From Neoechinorhynchus agilis (lineage: Eukaryota > Acanthocephala), in the NCBI GenBank assembly GCA_051530055.1, contig CM121342.1:13826001-13890000 (forward strand): a DNA stretch of 64,000 bases, written 5' to 3'. The position numbers were made by a program, and so were the translations under genes. The notes under the pieces were generated by a model. It saw only the letters and a list, made by a program, of their open reading frames with translations. It searched no databases and had not been told where the DNA came from. Shown here piece after piece: positions 10,644 through 21,242 of the stretch (positions are counted from its first letter, which is position 1; each line of letters starts with the position of its first letter).

Positions 10644-11047
10644 ACACTCATACGCTACAAATTTCTTAGAAATTATGTCAAACGAAGATTTTTAAGATTA
10701 CAACAAAATCTAAACTAGAGATGTCGGCAATTTTATTTACATTAATTAGTAAACAAGATTTAATGGACATAATACATTGTTTAAATATTAAGGACAGGAA
10801 CATTGCATTAACAATGAAGGAATGGACAGAGTTGTCTAATACAACGACGGTTTACCTTGGGAAGGACTAGTCTTGAGATCACTTACACAAGCCTCTTCAA
10901 GGACTTCCATTCACTCTGTATCGAGTCAATCATTAATCTTAAAAGATGAGGAAGATAATTGAATTGTTACTTATATTTTAGTTGTTTGTAATGCTCTAGA
11001 ATCTTCGTTTGACATAATTTCTAAGAAATTTGTAGCGTATGAGTGCC
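10644..11047. repeat. Inverted repeat with ~60-bp arms
   Basis: GACACTCATACGCTACAAAT with the following 40 bases (10646-10700) reappears in reverse complement at about 10985-11046, separated by about 290 bases. The arms are nearly identical over CTTAGAAATTATGTCAAACG. The spacer shows no gene. It could be a foldback element or an inverted duplication of LINE debris. Confidence 0.65.
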
Positions 11048-11229
11048 TTATCATTATCGATAATAAAAATTTTAATTGGTTGTTTTCTGGCGTAGAACAA
11101 TTAAAATGATAAAATCCGATATGTCGGCACAATTTTGTGCCTTTATCAAGGTTTCTTGTAAGTTTTATGAACAATTTAATCATCAAAATTGTTCTTTATC
11201 TACAAGGCCTAGAATCAAGTCTTTAAAAA

Positions 11230-11470
11230 CAATAATCATTATCGCCGATGACGCACAACCAAACGGGACGAAATACGGCTGAATGGGGGAAACTCAATGA
11301 TGAGTCCAGCCTCCTTGGTAGGTATCCAAAGATCTGGAGAACTTATAACTGTACGGTCGTGGGCATTGGGCACAGACCGGCGCTTTCCTGACCGAAATCA
11401 ATGGGCTGTGTACTCATAATTCAGCCGCGTATGATCAAACTAATCACCATCTTAAACTTATCGATAAAAA
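11230..11470 (+). repeat. Diverged copy of the tRNA-headed SINE-like family
   Basis: GACGCACAACC, GGGACGAAATA and GGAAACTCAATGATGAGTCC follow one another in the same order as in the minus-strand element at 1775-2130. Downstream is a GC-rich part bounded by ATACGGCTGAAT (about 11273) and ATTCAGCCGCGTAT (about 11419), which can pair with each other. Confidence 0.5.
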
Positions 11471-11760
11471 GGCAATAATAACGCGTTCATTGTCTAATAA
11501 ATACAAACAAAAGGACCCATGTACCTTTGGATCCCCATAAGCAATCTAGTTAAGAGTTGTTAAAAAATGCATTCGGATCCTTTTTGGGTGGAAAAATCCG
11601 GACGGGTGATGTCCGTTTGGGTAGAAATATTTGGTAGTTGGAAATAAGTTAGGGTTGGGTCTATCTAGTTGGGGCAAGTGCGTCCGGGTAGGAATATCCA
11701 GTCGGGGGTGTCCGTTCGGGTAGGGATTGGTGGTTATTGTTTGCAGGAGAACTTGTGAGA
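11470..11760 (-). repeat. Dispersed retroelement-like repeat with (TTA)n tail
   Basis: On the plus strand it starts AATAATAACGCGTTCATTGTC, then CCCATGTACCTTTGGAT and G-rich blocks such as TCCGTTCGGGTAGG. Read on the minus strand, this ends with an ATAAA-like, TTA-rich tail like a non-LTR element. Further copies lie near 43520, 44370, 46370 and 48970. Confidence 0.5.
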
Positions 11761-11884
11761 TTCGTCTTTCCTCAGGTTTATTTCAGATGACGTGTTCTAC
11801 TAATACCTTTAGCATATCGTAAAAACATTTTAAAGCCATGTAATTGCAAATGTTGAAAAAAACAGTTTTAAATATGTGACGTGA

Positions 11885-13780
11885 ATGTTCAAATACACTA
11901 AATGTGAAATTGATTTTCAAATTAACGACATAATTTGTTGCGGTGTCGATCGCCAAAGAAGCTTTCCCGAAGAAGCCAAAAGTATGAAGTTCACGAAAAC
12001 TGCTCTCAATGTAGATGAACTTGAAATTCGTGCCAGAATGTATATCTCAAACTACAGCTACGAAAATGCAGTGTTTTACGCCGATTTGTTATTAGCGCAA
12101 GATCCACAATGTTCAATACTTAGCGAAGTTCACGCAGATATACTTTTACGCTGTGACGACAATCAAAAGGCTTTTCGATTCTTGAATATTTTAAAAACAA
12201 ATACGAACTCGTTGCGAGGTCGACTGATATTCGCGAAACGGTGTTTTGTTCTCAAACAATTCGACGAGTTTCAAAAGTACTTATATCTATGGACGGATGC
12301 AGCCTTTAACGAAATTCAGAATGAACAAGTAAATAGAATAGATGTTCTTTATGCTTTGTTGTACAGTTATATCTCTAAAAAAGAAGACGCCTTTATCCTT
12401 GCATCTATATTCGAAACTATTGGAAATGTTTATTACGCAAATTCGGATTTGGACAGTGCGGTAAAGGCATTTAATTTGAGCCTAAAAGTGGATCCTGCAT
12501 CTATTTCGTGTATCGAGACATTGTGTGATATTCAAAGGAACAATCTCAACGTTGAAGAGATTATATATTATATTTCGCAGAACTTAAATGCAAACATCAA
12601 TAAGTCGACAGAGGATATGCATCTAGCAGGGAAACGAGAGATTCCGGATGATATTGACGAATCTCAAGTTTGTTCAACATTTAAATATATGCGAGTTTCT
12701 AACTACGCGAAACGAGTAGCATCTATTTCGTCGCAAGAAACGAAAACTATATGGATTCAAGAACCTTTAAACCAAGCAATGGCTTTATCGGAATTTCTAC
12801 AAGGTTACACTAGAGCATATCATGCTTTGTCAACTTATAAACTCGACAAGGCGGTCCTACATTTAATGAGTTCTCAGGAAAGCGTTTGGGTGCGAAGATG
12901 CCATCGTTTCGAGCTCCTTAATGCCAGAATATTCTACGAGGAAGCAACTCATAAACTTAGTACGGTTGAGTTTGAAGCTCTATTAAATCAATTCCCGTTT
13001 CGTATCGAAGGAGTCGAGTATTTTGGGTCTGCACTTCGATCGAAACGAGACATAGTCCGTCTCTTATGTTTGTGTCATCAGTTGATGGTAAATGCACCTT
13101 ATCATCCAATTACATGGTTAACGCTAGGAAACTTTATGAGCTTAATTCAAGAAGTTCGGAATGCAATCAAACTATTAAAACGAGCAATACAAACTTCGAA
13201 CACAAATTTAAGACTCCAAATCTATGGTTTGAAACGTTTGTCAACAGAGTATCTTGAAAGTGGGCAGTATCGGAAAGCTAAGAATATCATAGAGATCATA
13301 TATAAGAAGGATCCGATTTGTTGCAGGACTCAAATGCTCAATGCATTGACATCATTCAATGAGAAGCTGTATAAGCGTGCAATTGAACAGTTTCGATACG
13401 TGCTTCCCTTTTATCCACAGAAGTTTGAAGTCCTTCAGTACCTAGGAATTTCACTGTATAAAATTGGGAAAGGTGACGAAGCCATAAATGCCCTCCAAGA
13501 AGCAGTGGAAATCAACTCTAGTCATACCGAAGTTGTTATGCATTTAGCAGGAGTATTGATGATGAGTGATAAAGTTCAGCGGGCTCTATGTGTAATGAAA
13601 CATGTGATCAATTCGAATCGTACCGAAGGTAAATTTAATTATATGCTGGCTAAGATCTACGAAATGCAAAATGATGATCAGCGGCGTCGAAATGCTTTAG
13701 CTGTATCGCGTTTTGAAGGAATTAAAGATTCCGACAAGGATCTCCTTGATTATCTCTATCCAACTAAAAACAACAAATAG
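11885..13780 (+). CDS. cdc27: APC/C subunit 3 (CDC27-like) TPR protein
   Basis: This 631-residue intronless frame is almost all TPR-like helical repeats. The N-terminal block (SYENAVFYADLLLA ... KAFRFL) matches the APC3 dimerisation TPRs. IGNVYYANSDLDSAVKAFNLSLKVDP at about 178-203 corresponds to the GHVY...SL.LNP repeat, and FRIEGVEYFGSAL at about 368-380 to the YRVEGMEIYSTTLW signature that starts the C-terminal superhelix. In the family this superhelix binds the IR tails of CDC20/CDH1 and APC10, so the product should act in the nuclear anaphase-promoting complex. It is shorter than vertebrate CDC27 (about 820), mainly because the disordered middle is short. APC7 and APC8 share the fold; the N-terminal pattern favours APC3. 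The gene lacks introns, unlike most neighbours, so a retrocopy that kept or took over function is possible. Confidence 0.72.
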   Translation: MFKYTKCEIDFQINDIICCGVDRQRSFPEEAKSMKFTKTALNVDELEIRARMYISNYSYENAVFYADLLLAQDPQCSILSEVHADILLRCDDNQKAFRFLNILKTNTNSLRGRLIFAKRCFVLKQFDEFQKYLYLWTDAAFNEIQNEQVNRIDVLYALLYSYISKKEDAFILASIFETIGNVYYANSDLDSAVKAFNLSLKVDPASISCIETLCDIQRNNLNVEEIIYYISQNLNANINKSTEDMHLAGKREIPDDIDESQVCSTFKYMRVSNYAKRVASISSQETKTIWIQEPLNQAMALSEFLQGYTRAYHALSTYKLDKAVLHLMSSQESVWVRRCHRFELLNARIFYEEATHKLSTVEFEALLNQFPFRIEGVEYFGSALRSKRDIVRLLCLCHQLMVNAPYHPITWLTLGNFMSLIQEVRNAIKLLKRAIQTSNTNLRLQIYGLKRLSTEYLESGQYRKAKNIIEIIYKKDPICCRTQMLNALTSFNEKLYKRAIEQFRYVLPFYPQKFEVLQYLGISLYKIGKGDEAINALQEAVEINSSHTEVVMHLAGVLMMSDKVQRALCVMKHVINSNRTEGKFNYMLAKIYEMQNDDQRRRNALAVSRFEGIKDSDKDLLDYLYPTKNNK

Positions 13781-13852
13781 TTGGCGCAACTGTGTCCATT
13801 AAAAAAACTATGGAGATGTGGAAGTGGGGAAAAATTATATATCAAAGAGTGA

Positions 13853-13985
13853 CTTTAATTGGAATATTTCGTCCAATCACACTGAACTTATTCAGTCAAT
13901 TATTGTTTGTTAGACTCTATCGATAAGAAACAATAATTGACTGAAGAAGTCCAGTGTGATTGGACGAAATATTTCAATTAAAGCG
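13853..13985. repeat. Foldback element: two inverted hammerhead-like units
   Basis: Arms of about 56 bp (13853-13908 and 13928-13985) are inverted copies around a spacer of about 20 bases. The right arm carries an intact hammerhead on the plus strand (separate entry). In the left arm the CTGANGA block is altered (CTGAATA on the minus strand). It lies directly 3' of the APC3-like gene, inside its likely 3' UTR or just past it. Confidence 0.75.
13934..13980 (+). ncRNA. Hammerhead ribozyme in foldback element
   Basis: Core blocks are CTGAAGA (13941-13947) and GAAA (13966-13969). Stem II is GTCCA with TGGAC (five pairs, 13949-13953 and 13961-13965). Stem III is the palindrome ATAT (13969-13972) without a loop. 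Predicted cleavage follows T13973, and the next seven bases TCAATTA pair fully with TAATTGA (13934-13940). The nucleotides needed for the catalytic core are present. Activity would need dimerisation through stem III. Confidence 0.8.
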
Positions 13986-14204
13986 ATTCTTTAATATATA
14001 AGTTTTCCCCACTTCCACATACTCATGGATTTTATCTTAAACTATAGAAAATAAAACCGCAATATTCGCAGTGTCCATGTGTATATTGTTGCTTTTGTAG
14101 AATCAATGAGAATTTTGATTCTCTCGTGTTTCTTTAAAAATTCCAAACGATAGGAGAAAATAAATGATCCACTATCTCGGATCTTCTTCAGCGATTTTCA
14201 TAAA

Positions 14205-14645
14205 ATATATTTATCTTGAAAATTTTCGGTCTTTTCGTTGGCCTTCTTCAGTCAATCTACAATTAAAAAGAAGCATTGTCAAATAGTTTACCCGGTGGGA
14301 CTCGCAGACCGGGTTTGTAGTCATCTTTGTTGCCAATAAAAGTACCCGTTTGCTGGATTATGATGGCTTCCATAGTCACTCTGTTGCGTCTTACGTCACT
14401 CCTCGCAAGAACCTCGCGCCATCAAAATTGATTTCATGCCCACTGCCATTGATGTGAGACACTATCGCCGAGCTCACGTAGGACTTTTTGATAACTGCTC
14501 TTCTGTGCTCAGCAATCGTTCTTTTTAGATTGTTCGTTTGTATTACATATTACAGACTGCAATTCGAACGTGGAATCTTATGGAAGATTGACTGAAGGTG
14601 GTCAACGAAAAGGCCGAAAGTTTTCAGGATAAATCTATTTCTCAA
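14205..14645. repeat. Foldback element with hammerhead arms
   Basis: Arms of about 60 bp at 14205-14258 and 14582-14640 are inverted copies; the shared part reads GATTGACTGAAG and CAACGAAAAGGCCGAAA on the respective strands. The spacer of about 310 bases shows no gene. The left arm, read on the minus strand, keeps the full hammerhead core; the right arm has CTGAAGG in place of CTGAAGA. Confidence 0.72.
14214..14257 (-). ncRNA. Hammerhead ribozyme in foldback element
   Basis: On the minus strand CTGAAGA (14251-14245) is followed by GGCC, a loop and GACC (three of four pairs) and GAAA (14227-14224). Stem III is the palindrome AATT. Predicted cleavage follows the base at 14220, and TCAA next to it pairs with TTGA just before the core. 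Stem II is weaker than in the 13.94-kb copy. Confidence 0.68.
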
Positions 14646-15325
14646 TCAAATATCGCTAATTGAAACTGAAACTTTAGAAAAAGAACCTCAAACAAAAAAT
14701 ATAGTAGAAATCGTCTAAACGAACTTTTGCAATCCTTAAATTTTAACTATTTGAGCTGTGTTTTTTGTTGTTAAAAGTTTCAATACTTCGTCTATAAATT
14801 TCCAAGTGCAGAACTTCAATTATCTGAGCTTTCTTTTTTGACGAGTTCTGTTCCATCGTTGGCGTTTTCTCGCCCTTGTAATTCCTCTTTTATATTTAAA
14901 TATTGTTTGAAGGAAGGGAAGCAAGGCTGCTGCTTATGTTCGGGTTATTGTGATAACGAATCCAAAGTTTTGTAAAATCCAGCATTCTCGGCGGAATTTT
15001 CCAGTTATTACTGAAGTTGTTTCTATTCTAGTTAAATCTCGCAAATCATTGCGCTTTTTTAAATACGATCTTTAGTAACGACATACTTTATTATTGGTAA
15101 GCTTTTTACAAAATCCATGGCAGGTATAATGCGGCAAAAACGGATGCTGATTTTTCTCTGTCCTGAAATTTTGACAAAATCATTTTCGTTTTTTATTTTA
15201 GTGAATAAAATTATTCATGATTTTCGCCTAGAAATAAACCGCAATCATGACAAATTTGATTTGACGTTTTGTGTTTATTTCGACATTTTAGATATTATTT
15301 TCGCACACATATAATCGTCGTTTAA
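14646..15325. other. Intergenic stretch upstream of the UCH gene
   Basis: AT-rich sequence without a convincing gene; it should hold the promoter of the gene starting at 15326. One short frame (15117-15314) has no recognisable motif. Confidence 0.4.
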
Positions 15326-16036
15326 ATGAGCACTCTTATTTCGACTGACAAATGGATTCCTCTGGAAAACGACCCAGAAGTCTTGAACAAGTACCTTGCT
15401 CGAATATCCAATTCTAGTTTCCGTCTTTGTGACGTTGTTAGCTTTGAGAACGATGCTGCTCAATTTATTAGCGGACGATTGATTGGCATTATCGTACTTT
15501 ACCCTACGGTTATCGACTTGGACGAAGAAACTGGAAAAGAAGTGAAAGATGTGATTTTTATTAAACAAATGGTACATAACGCTTGTGCGACAATGGCTCT
15601 AGTTCACGGTTTGATCAATTTCGACGGACCAAAGGGCGGCCTCGTAGATGAGCTAAAGGTTGCGATTACTGATTTGGACCCAGAAAAAGCAGGAGAGATG
15701 TTAGTGAATATATTCAAAAAGGCACACAATGAGTTTTCGATGGGTGCACTTGGTAATCCTGCTTCAGAGCATGATATGGCTACAGATCTTCATTTTGTCA
15801 CCTTCATCGTAAAGGGATCGAGGCTGTATCAGTTGGATGGCCGGAAAGCTGGACCGATTGATAAGGGTCCATCGAGCGAATCCGATCTTTTATCGGTTAG
15901 TAAGCATAATTTGGAGATTAATAATATGTATGCATTCCTGATTTAGGACGCCATAAAAGTTATTAAGAGGGACTTTCTTAGCAAATTGGCACCTAACGAG
16001 TGCCGATTCAGCTGTTTGGCTTTGGTGAAAGAATGA
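15326..16036 (+). CDS. Ubiquitin C-terminal hydrolase (UCHL1/UCHL3 type)
   Basis: Two exons, 15326-15895 and 15947-16036, joined over a 51-nt GT-AG intron, give 219 residues, close to the usual 220-230. This peptidase C12 enzyme removes small C-terminal adducts from ubiquitin. The N terminus KWIPLENDPEVLNKYL is the family's substrate-groove strand. The oxyanion Gln and nucleophile Cys lie in FIKQMVHNACATMALVHG. The catalytic His is in TDLHFVTFIVKG and the Asp in YQLDGRKAGPI. The second exon supplies the typical tail, DAIKVIKRDFL ... NECRFSCLAL, which is lost if translation reads through the intron. All catalytic residues are kept, so it should be active in the cytosol. ATAATAAAGG-like poly(A) signals lie about 170 bases downstream. 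UCHL1 versus UCHL3 was not decided. Confidence 0.9.
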
Positions 16037-16612
16037 AAACGTTAGATAGTAAAAGTCTTTTCTCTGGATTGTTATCAATTCATTAGCGTCGTATCGGATG
16101 TTATGATTACATTTCAATTACGATTTTATATCTTTAGCGATCATACAATTTAGAGTAAAGTAAAAAAAAGCGTTCGTCTTGTTTTAAATACTCCCTTTGA
16201 TATTCATTAAAATAAAGGGTGTTTTAAAATGAATCAAACTTGAGTAATAAAAAATTAATTTAATTATATTACATATTCTATAAGTGAACTTTCATGCAAG
16301 AAAATAGTCAAAAATTGTTTCATTTTTGAAAATGTGGCGATATTTGTGCTGCCAATTTTAGAATAGAATTCGAGTCGTGACAACTGAACAAAAAGGTATG
16401 CAGAAATCTAACCTAGGGCGCAACTTGTTTTTAATTATGGGAAAACGAAAATCTGAAGGGTGCTAGTTTTTGAGATGTGGGAAGCAAATAATCTTCTAAT
16501 CCGTTCCGGCACACGCACACACCAAGCGATCCATCAATATCTATGTTTTTTGTGCTGATAATTTTCTGTTTTATGTCGTGTACCTCTCTGGATCGGCCCA
16601 TTTATTGCCTCT

Positions 16613-18466
16613 TTACCTAGTGATCGGAATCTCTACCACTGACTTTGATCCTGATCGTAGTTCAGTTCTCATGGCCGAACTGATGTTCGAAACCTCATTG
16701 TGGTCTAGCAGAGGAACCTCAATCATCAGCTGACCGTCGGAGTTAAGAAATGCCTGCAGTTTTCTGACATCCACCGTCGGTGGCAATGTAACATCCTTAT
16801 AGAAATACATTCTGGATGAACGACCGGTTTTATCGACGAAATATCGCTGGGCTTCCACCTTCAAAAGATTGGTACCTTCAACCTTTATACTAATGTCTTT
16901 ATCACCGTAATCAGTTGCATCCAGGTTCATAATGACCATTTTGCCGACGATTCTGGGGGAAAATGCACTTCTAAAAAAAGTGTCATAATTGTATTGACTT
17001 GCGGTTGGCTGAGAGAACTGTCTACTTTGTGAAGATTGAATCTGCGACTGGGGCGAACTAACACTAGACGGTTGAGAGCGCATCGGAGCAGCTTCATTTA
17101 AAGCAGCAGCAGCAGCATTGTTGTCCACTACTTGAGATCTGAAAGCTCGAAATGTTCCTGTCGTTGGCGATCGAAGTTGACTCAGACTACTGGTCGCACA
17201 TTGATTCTCACAATCGACTCCCGGGTAGAACCAATGACTTACTACGGTTATCCTGCATACTAGAATAACGCTCATAATTAGGATGTTGGGAAGATATTTG
17301 GGAAGGATAAGTAATAAAGGAAGACATATTTGACCCTAAGGGTTGTTGAATAGCTGTATTGCGGGTTGGCAATGTCGAAGCAACTTGAATATTAGGGCTT
17401 CTTGAAGAAGATATCTTCCTTACGACTTCTTGTTCGCGGCATGTTTTGGATACTGACGGATAATAATAACGACCAAGTCGAGGCGAAGTATTTAAAGAAG
17501 AGTTACCTATGGTACCACTTCCAATGCCCAATTTGTCATGACTTATCAATGAAGGGGAGTAAAACGTGAAATTTTGAATAAAAAGTCGTTTAGAAGCGAA
17601 ACGGTAACATTACGTGGATATTCAACGCCCTCCAAGGTTCTGAATATAGGGGATCTTTAGACTCTGGATGATTTTGCGGTAAGCTTCCATATATTTATAA
17701 ACTAAAATGTTTTTCCTCAAGCTGTGTTGACAATTAGAACGAGGAAACAGCATGGGCAAAAGATCATTTAAAAGAGCGGGATCTGAAATTACCACCATAG
17801 CAAGCACAGGAACCACGAACAAAAATTAGTCAGGGGTTGTCTTTGAAAAGAAGATAGGATTCTCCGCAACCTTCGAAAAGTCTTGGCTTACGAAACTCGT
17901 GGATCCCGACGGAGGCACATTAGGTAATGCAGGAAACTCGATAACCATCGTTTTGCTGTCTGGGTGATAGACGGACATAGCCTTTCGGTCGACGTCTGCT
18001 GGGATTTCATACGATCTTTCCATTCGCTTGCTTGACTGGCATCCAGAACTAAGGGCTTCTTCTCTCAGCGCACTTACATGCAGTTTTCGGTTTTCAACCC
18101 TTACGCCGATTTGGTGTGGTTCGAATCCGTCTGTATTGATTACGATTCTAAAGCTGTCTCCTGCGCCTGCGCCAGATCCATGCACCCATTGAACAGTGTC
18201 AGGTAGAAAGTTCATCGTCTTCTGATCTTTGATGCTCATCTGTAAGATTACAGCTATTGATATAAGTTACTTTTACGGAGCATCGTAAAAGCTGTATAAG
18301 ATATTGTTAGAAAACAGAAGGCGGCTTTTACGTTCAATGCTGCCTGTAAAGCCTTTTTGTGTGATATCTCGATTTCCTCCTTTCCTCTGTACTCAGTTTG
18401 ATGCAACGATTCCAGCCGAAAAATTGTCAATTAAACCAGACACCTTACTATTTCCTCAGCCGACAT
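16613..18466 (-). CDS. Small heat-shock protein with two alpha-crystallin domains
   Basis: Two alpha-crystallin blocks lie on the minus strand. The first (18239 to about 17892) reads DSFRIVINTDGFEPHQIGV ... RSYEIPADVD ... TMVIEFPAL. The second (about 17275-16613) reads GKMVIMNLDATDYGDKDISI ... FYKDVTLPPTVDV ... GQLMIEVPLL. Between them is a Ser/Gln/Ala-rich linker with exon pieces at 17549-17260. A donor GTAAGC after residue F at 17892 fits phase 0. The join into the linker and the linker-to-second-domain junction (43-, 52- or 25-nt introns all restore frame) are unresolved. A strong acceptor precedes ATG 18239, and MSAEEI with a GTAAGG donor at 18466-18449 is a possible first exon. AATAAA occurs just past the stop (about 16597). 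Two separate genes remain possible. The function would be ATP-independent holding of unfolded proteins. Confidence 0.68.
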
Positions 18467-18792
18467 TCTACACGTAAATACTCACATTATACGAAGATTT
18501 GACAAGGCTCACCCAGTTCTATTTACCCAGATTTAGGAAATACGTAGATACCCTGGTGCAAGGGTGGCGGATGTGGGCCTGACGTGGATTTTAGTGTAAA
18601 GGAGAATGAATCATTCAAAGCTTATGTATGGAGAAACGCTTGACAAGGCGGCGGGTTGACTAGACTACCTTTACAAAATCTTTGGGCAGCTTTAATATTA
18701 AAACGCGAAATAAATTGCGGTAGAGTTTAGAAGATGTTTAAATTTATGACGGATACGGGTCATTTAAACAACGATGGGAAAAATAATTTTCG

Positions 18793-18867
18793 GGTGATGA
18801 GAAGAATAAAGATTGATTTAGCAATCTGAAGAAGTCCGACGAGACGGACGCTATTCTTCTCATCACC
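18793..18867. repeat. Short inverted repeat with decayed hammerhead-like centre
   Basis: GGTGATGAGAAGAATA (18793-18808) and its perfect reverse complement (18852-18867) enclose CTGAAGAAGTCCGACGAGACG. The centre has CTGAAGA and a GTCCG/CGGAC stem, but the GAAA block is missing, so it looks like a dead member of the hammerhead family. Confidence 0.6.
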
Positions 18868-18869
18868 AA

Positions 18870-21242
18870 AAAATACATATATATGAAGCTAAATAAAGAA
18901 AAATAAATTGATTAAAGTTTTACGTAGAGGACCGAATTAAAATCTAATGATTTTTCTTAGCTCGTCTGACCAAAAACACATTGATTATTCTTAGTTGAGA
19001 TTATTGAGCGAATACTTATTTGATGTTATTGAACAAAAAATCCGCACCATAATGAATATTGTTTTACCGGAGAAGTGCGAGATGATTGTGCTTCCCTCAG
19101 GCTTAGGATTAGCAAATTTAATCGTGGTTAAATAATTTTCAGCGTCTGTATGTGGTCAATTAAATGTAAAAAAGTCGCATTAAGCGATTATAAATCGCAC
19201 CGTGGTTCAAAATACCAATTGGTATTTGATCTCAGCCTCAAAACATGGATCTGTACTTTGATAAAAAATGTTAGATTATTGTCACTTTTTTAACAAAGGC
19301 TTAATTTCAAATGTTTACATGTAGATTTCCACTCCAGCCAAATGGTACTTTTTCTAATTCCTAGAATTCGACATATTCGGCATAGCAAAAGTCTCTAGAG
19401 ATTACATTGTGTGTGGAGCGAACTCTAAGAACGTTTATTTTATGTTGCTATTGAATATCGCACATCGGCACTCGTAGAGTAAGACTGAGTAATGATAGAA
19501 TCTAAAAAGCCCATACACATAAGAGATGTCAAAATATTTATGAGTTCCTTCACTGCTGTGACTATATAATGAGTCAAGAAGTCGCACAGCAGTAAATCTT
19601 TTCGAATGTCTCAATTCTAATCGACACACTCGGTATGATATTAATTTCTCCTACCAAGCAATCTTTTATAAAGGAGAGGAATATAGGCTTGGTAGTTGTG
19701 CCTTTCGAATGAAGATTGACACAAAACTGCGTTGACAGTTATGACACTTTTTGATTGAACATCATTCAGCTACCGAGTATGGAAACGAGCCTTGGCGACA
19801 AATCAGAACAAAAATCCTTTTTAGGAACGCCATGGTGCTTAAAACAAGACGGCGATGTCTTGAAAATTGAACGTTAGTTATCATTTACGTTTGATAAATT
19901 CTTCGACGAAGAAAGGAATGCGAATTATCAGAGCTTAGATAACGGCGCAAATGCATTAAAACCAAAAATTTGACTGCTTTGTCTAAGCGATCAATGCAAA
20001 CAAGCAGTTAAAGATTTGTCTGAGCAATTGAGGCCTAGGTGCAGACTGAAATGATACTGCTAATTAAAATAATTCGAAATCATAAAGTCTCTACTAGTTT
20101 ATCGACCATTGTTATTAAGCTCGATAGGGAATAGCCATCAGATATATTGACGTTAATTGTAAACACTTAGCAAAGTAACTCTGTGTTGTTTGTACTTTGG
20201 TAAACATAAGCAGTGGGAATTCGTGTCGTAGTATGCAAGGGAAAAGGAAGTGGCGACAGATATTTGTGGGAACTCTGGACTGGGAAATTCCGGATCCGAA
20301 TCTTATGACATACTTGGAATTTCTTTGAGAATTACATTCGGAGGAATCAAATTTTGGTCTTCGGTGAGCTGTCACCACCCCGAGAATTAAACATTAATCA
20401 TTAAATTAAATATTTCGGAACTCAGGTACTTGGAATTGTTCAATATTGATCAATCGTTAAAATACAGATGTTTAGATGATTTAGGAATTCGTCCTTCAAA
20501 TGAGAAACTTCTCTGGAGCTTCTTTGACGTGAAAAGCCAGAGCAAATGAATTCAACAAAACTGAGACGTGTGGGATTCTAGAAAAGAAGTCTTCATCTCA
20601 AATCGCCTTGAACAACGAAGATCTCTGAATCGGCGACTTCTTAGTTATTGTGTTGTTACAGTATTACGACCTCGATTAATATATACCAAAACAAATTTCA
20701 TATATTTAAAATGTGCTAATAATGGACAGGTTGAAATTGAATTTTGTTACCCGTTTCAGGACTAATGAAGTGTTTTAGATAGCATCTTCAGTCAAAGGTG
20801 ATAAAGTATTTTATGTAACATTCAGCTGAAGCCGCTTAACCCCCGCCCCGTTCTTTTTTATAAATAGTGTCGATCTGCGCCGTCTGACTCAATCGAGCAT
20901 ACGCACTTTGCTCCCTATTAACCTCAGAATTCACACTTCTTCCCAAAAATGTAAAATTCACATCTCTTTCTGTGTATTCTACTGCACTGTTGCTGTTCAT
21001 ATCTTATCTAATTAGAAGACAAAAGATTGATAGGTGTATTTTCCATGAAGATAAATTTATTGTCCTTGCTGCCATGTTTTTAAAAAAGTTATAATTATAC
21101 GGCTAAGATTTAGGCCGAATTGATTTGTAATTATTGTCCTTTATACAATTAAATGTTCTACGTTTTTGCTCAAGAGCATCCGCACACACAGTTCGCACAA
21201 GTTCATGTTTACAAAACTTCATATCTAATTTTGATCAATATT
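18870..21242. other. Gene-poor intergenic region
   Basis: Only short frames on both strands with no domain signal. It contains the 3' flank of the RhoGAP-START gene and the upstream region of the heat-shock gene. No heat-shock element array was recognised by eye. Confidence 0.45.

Noticed and set aside
11275-11435. HDV-like ribozyme or small structured RNA
   Set aside because: The GC-rich segment has pairable ends, but no double-pseudoknot pattern could be drawn; it aligns better to the SINE-like family.
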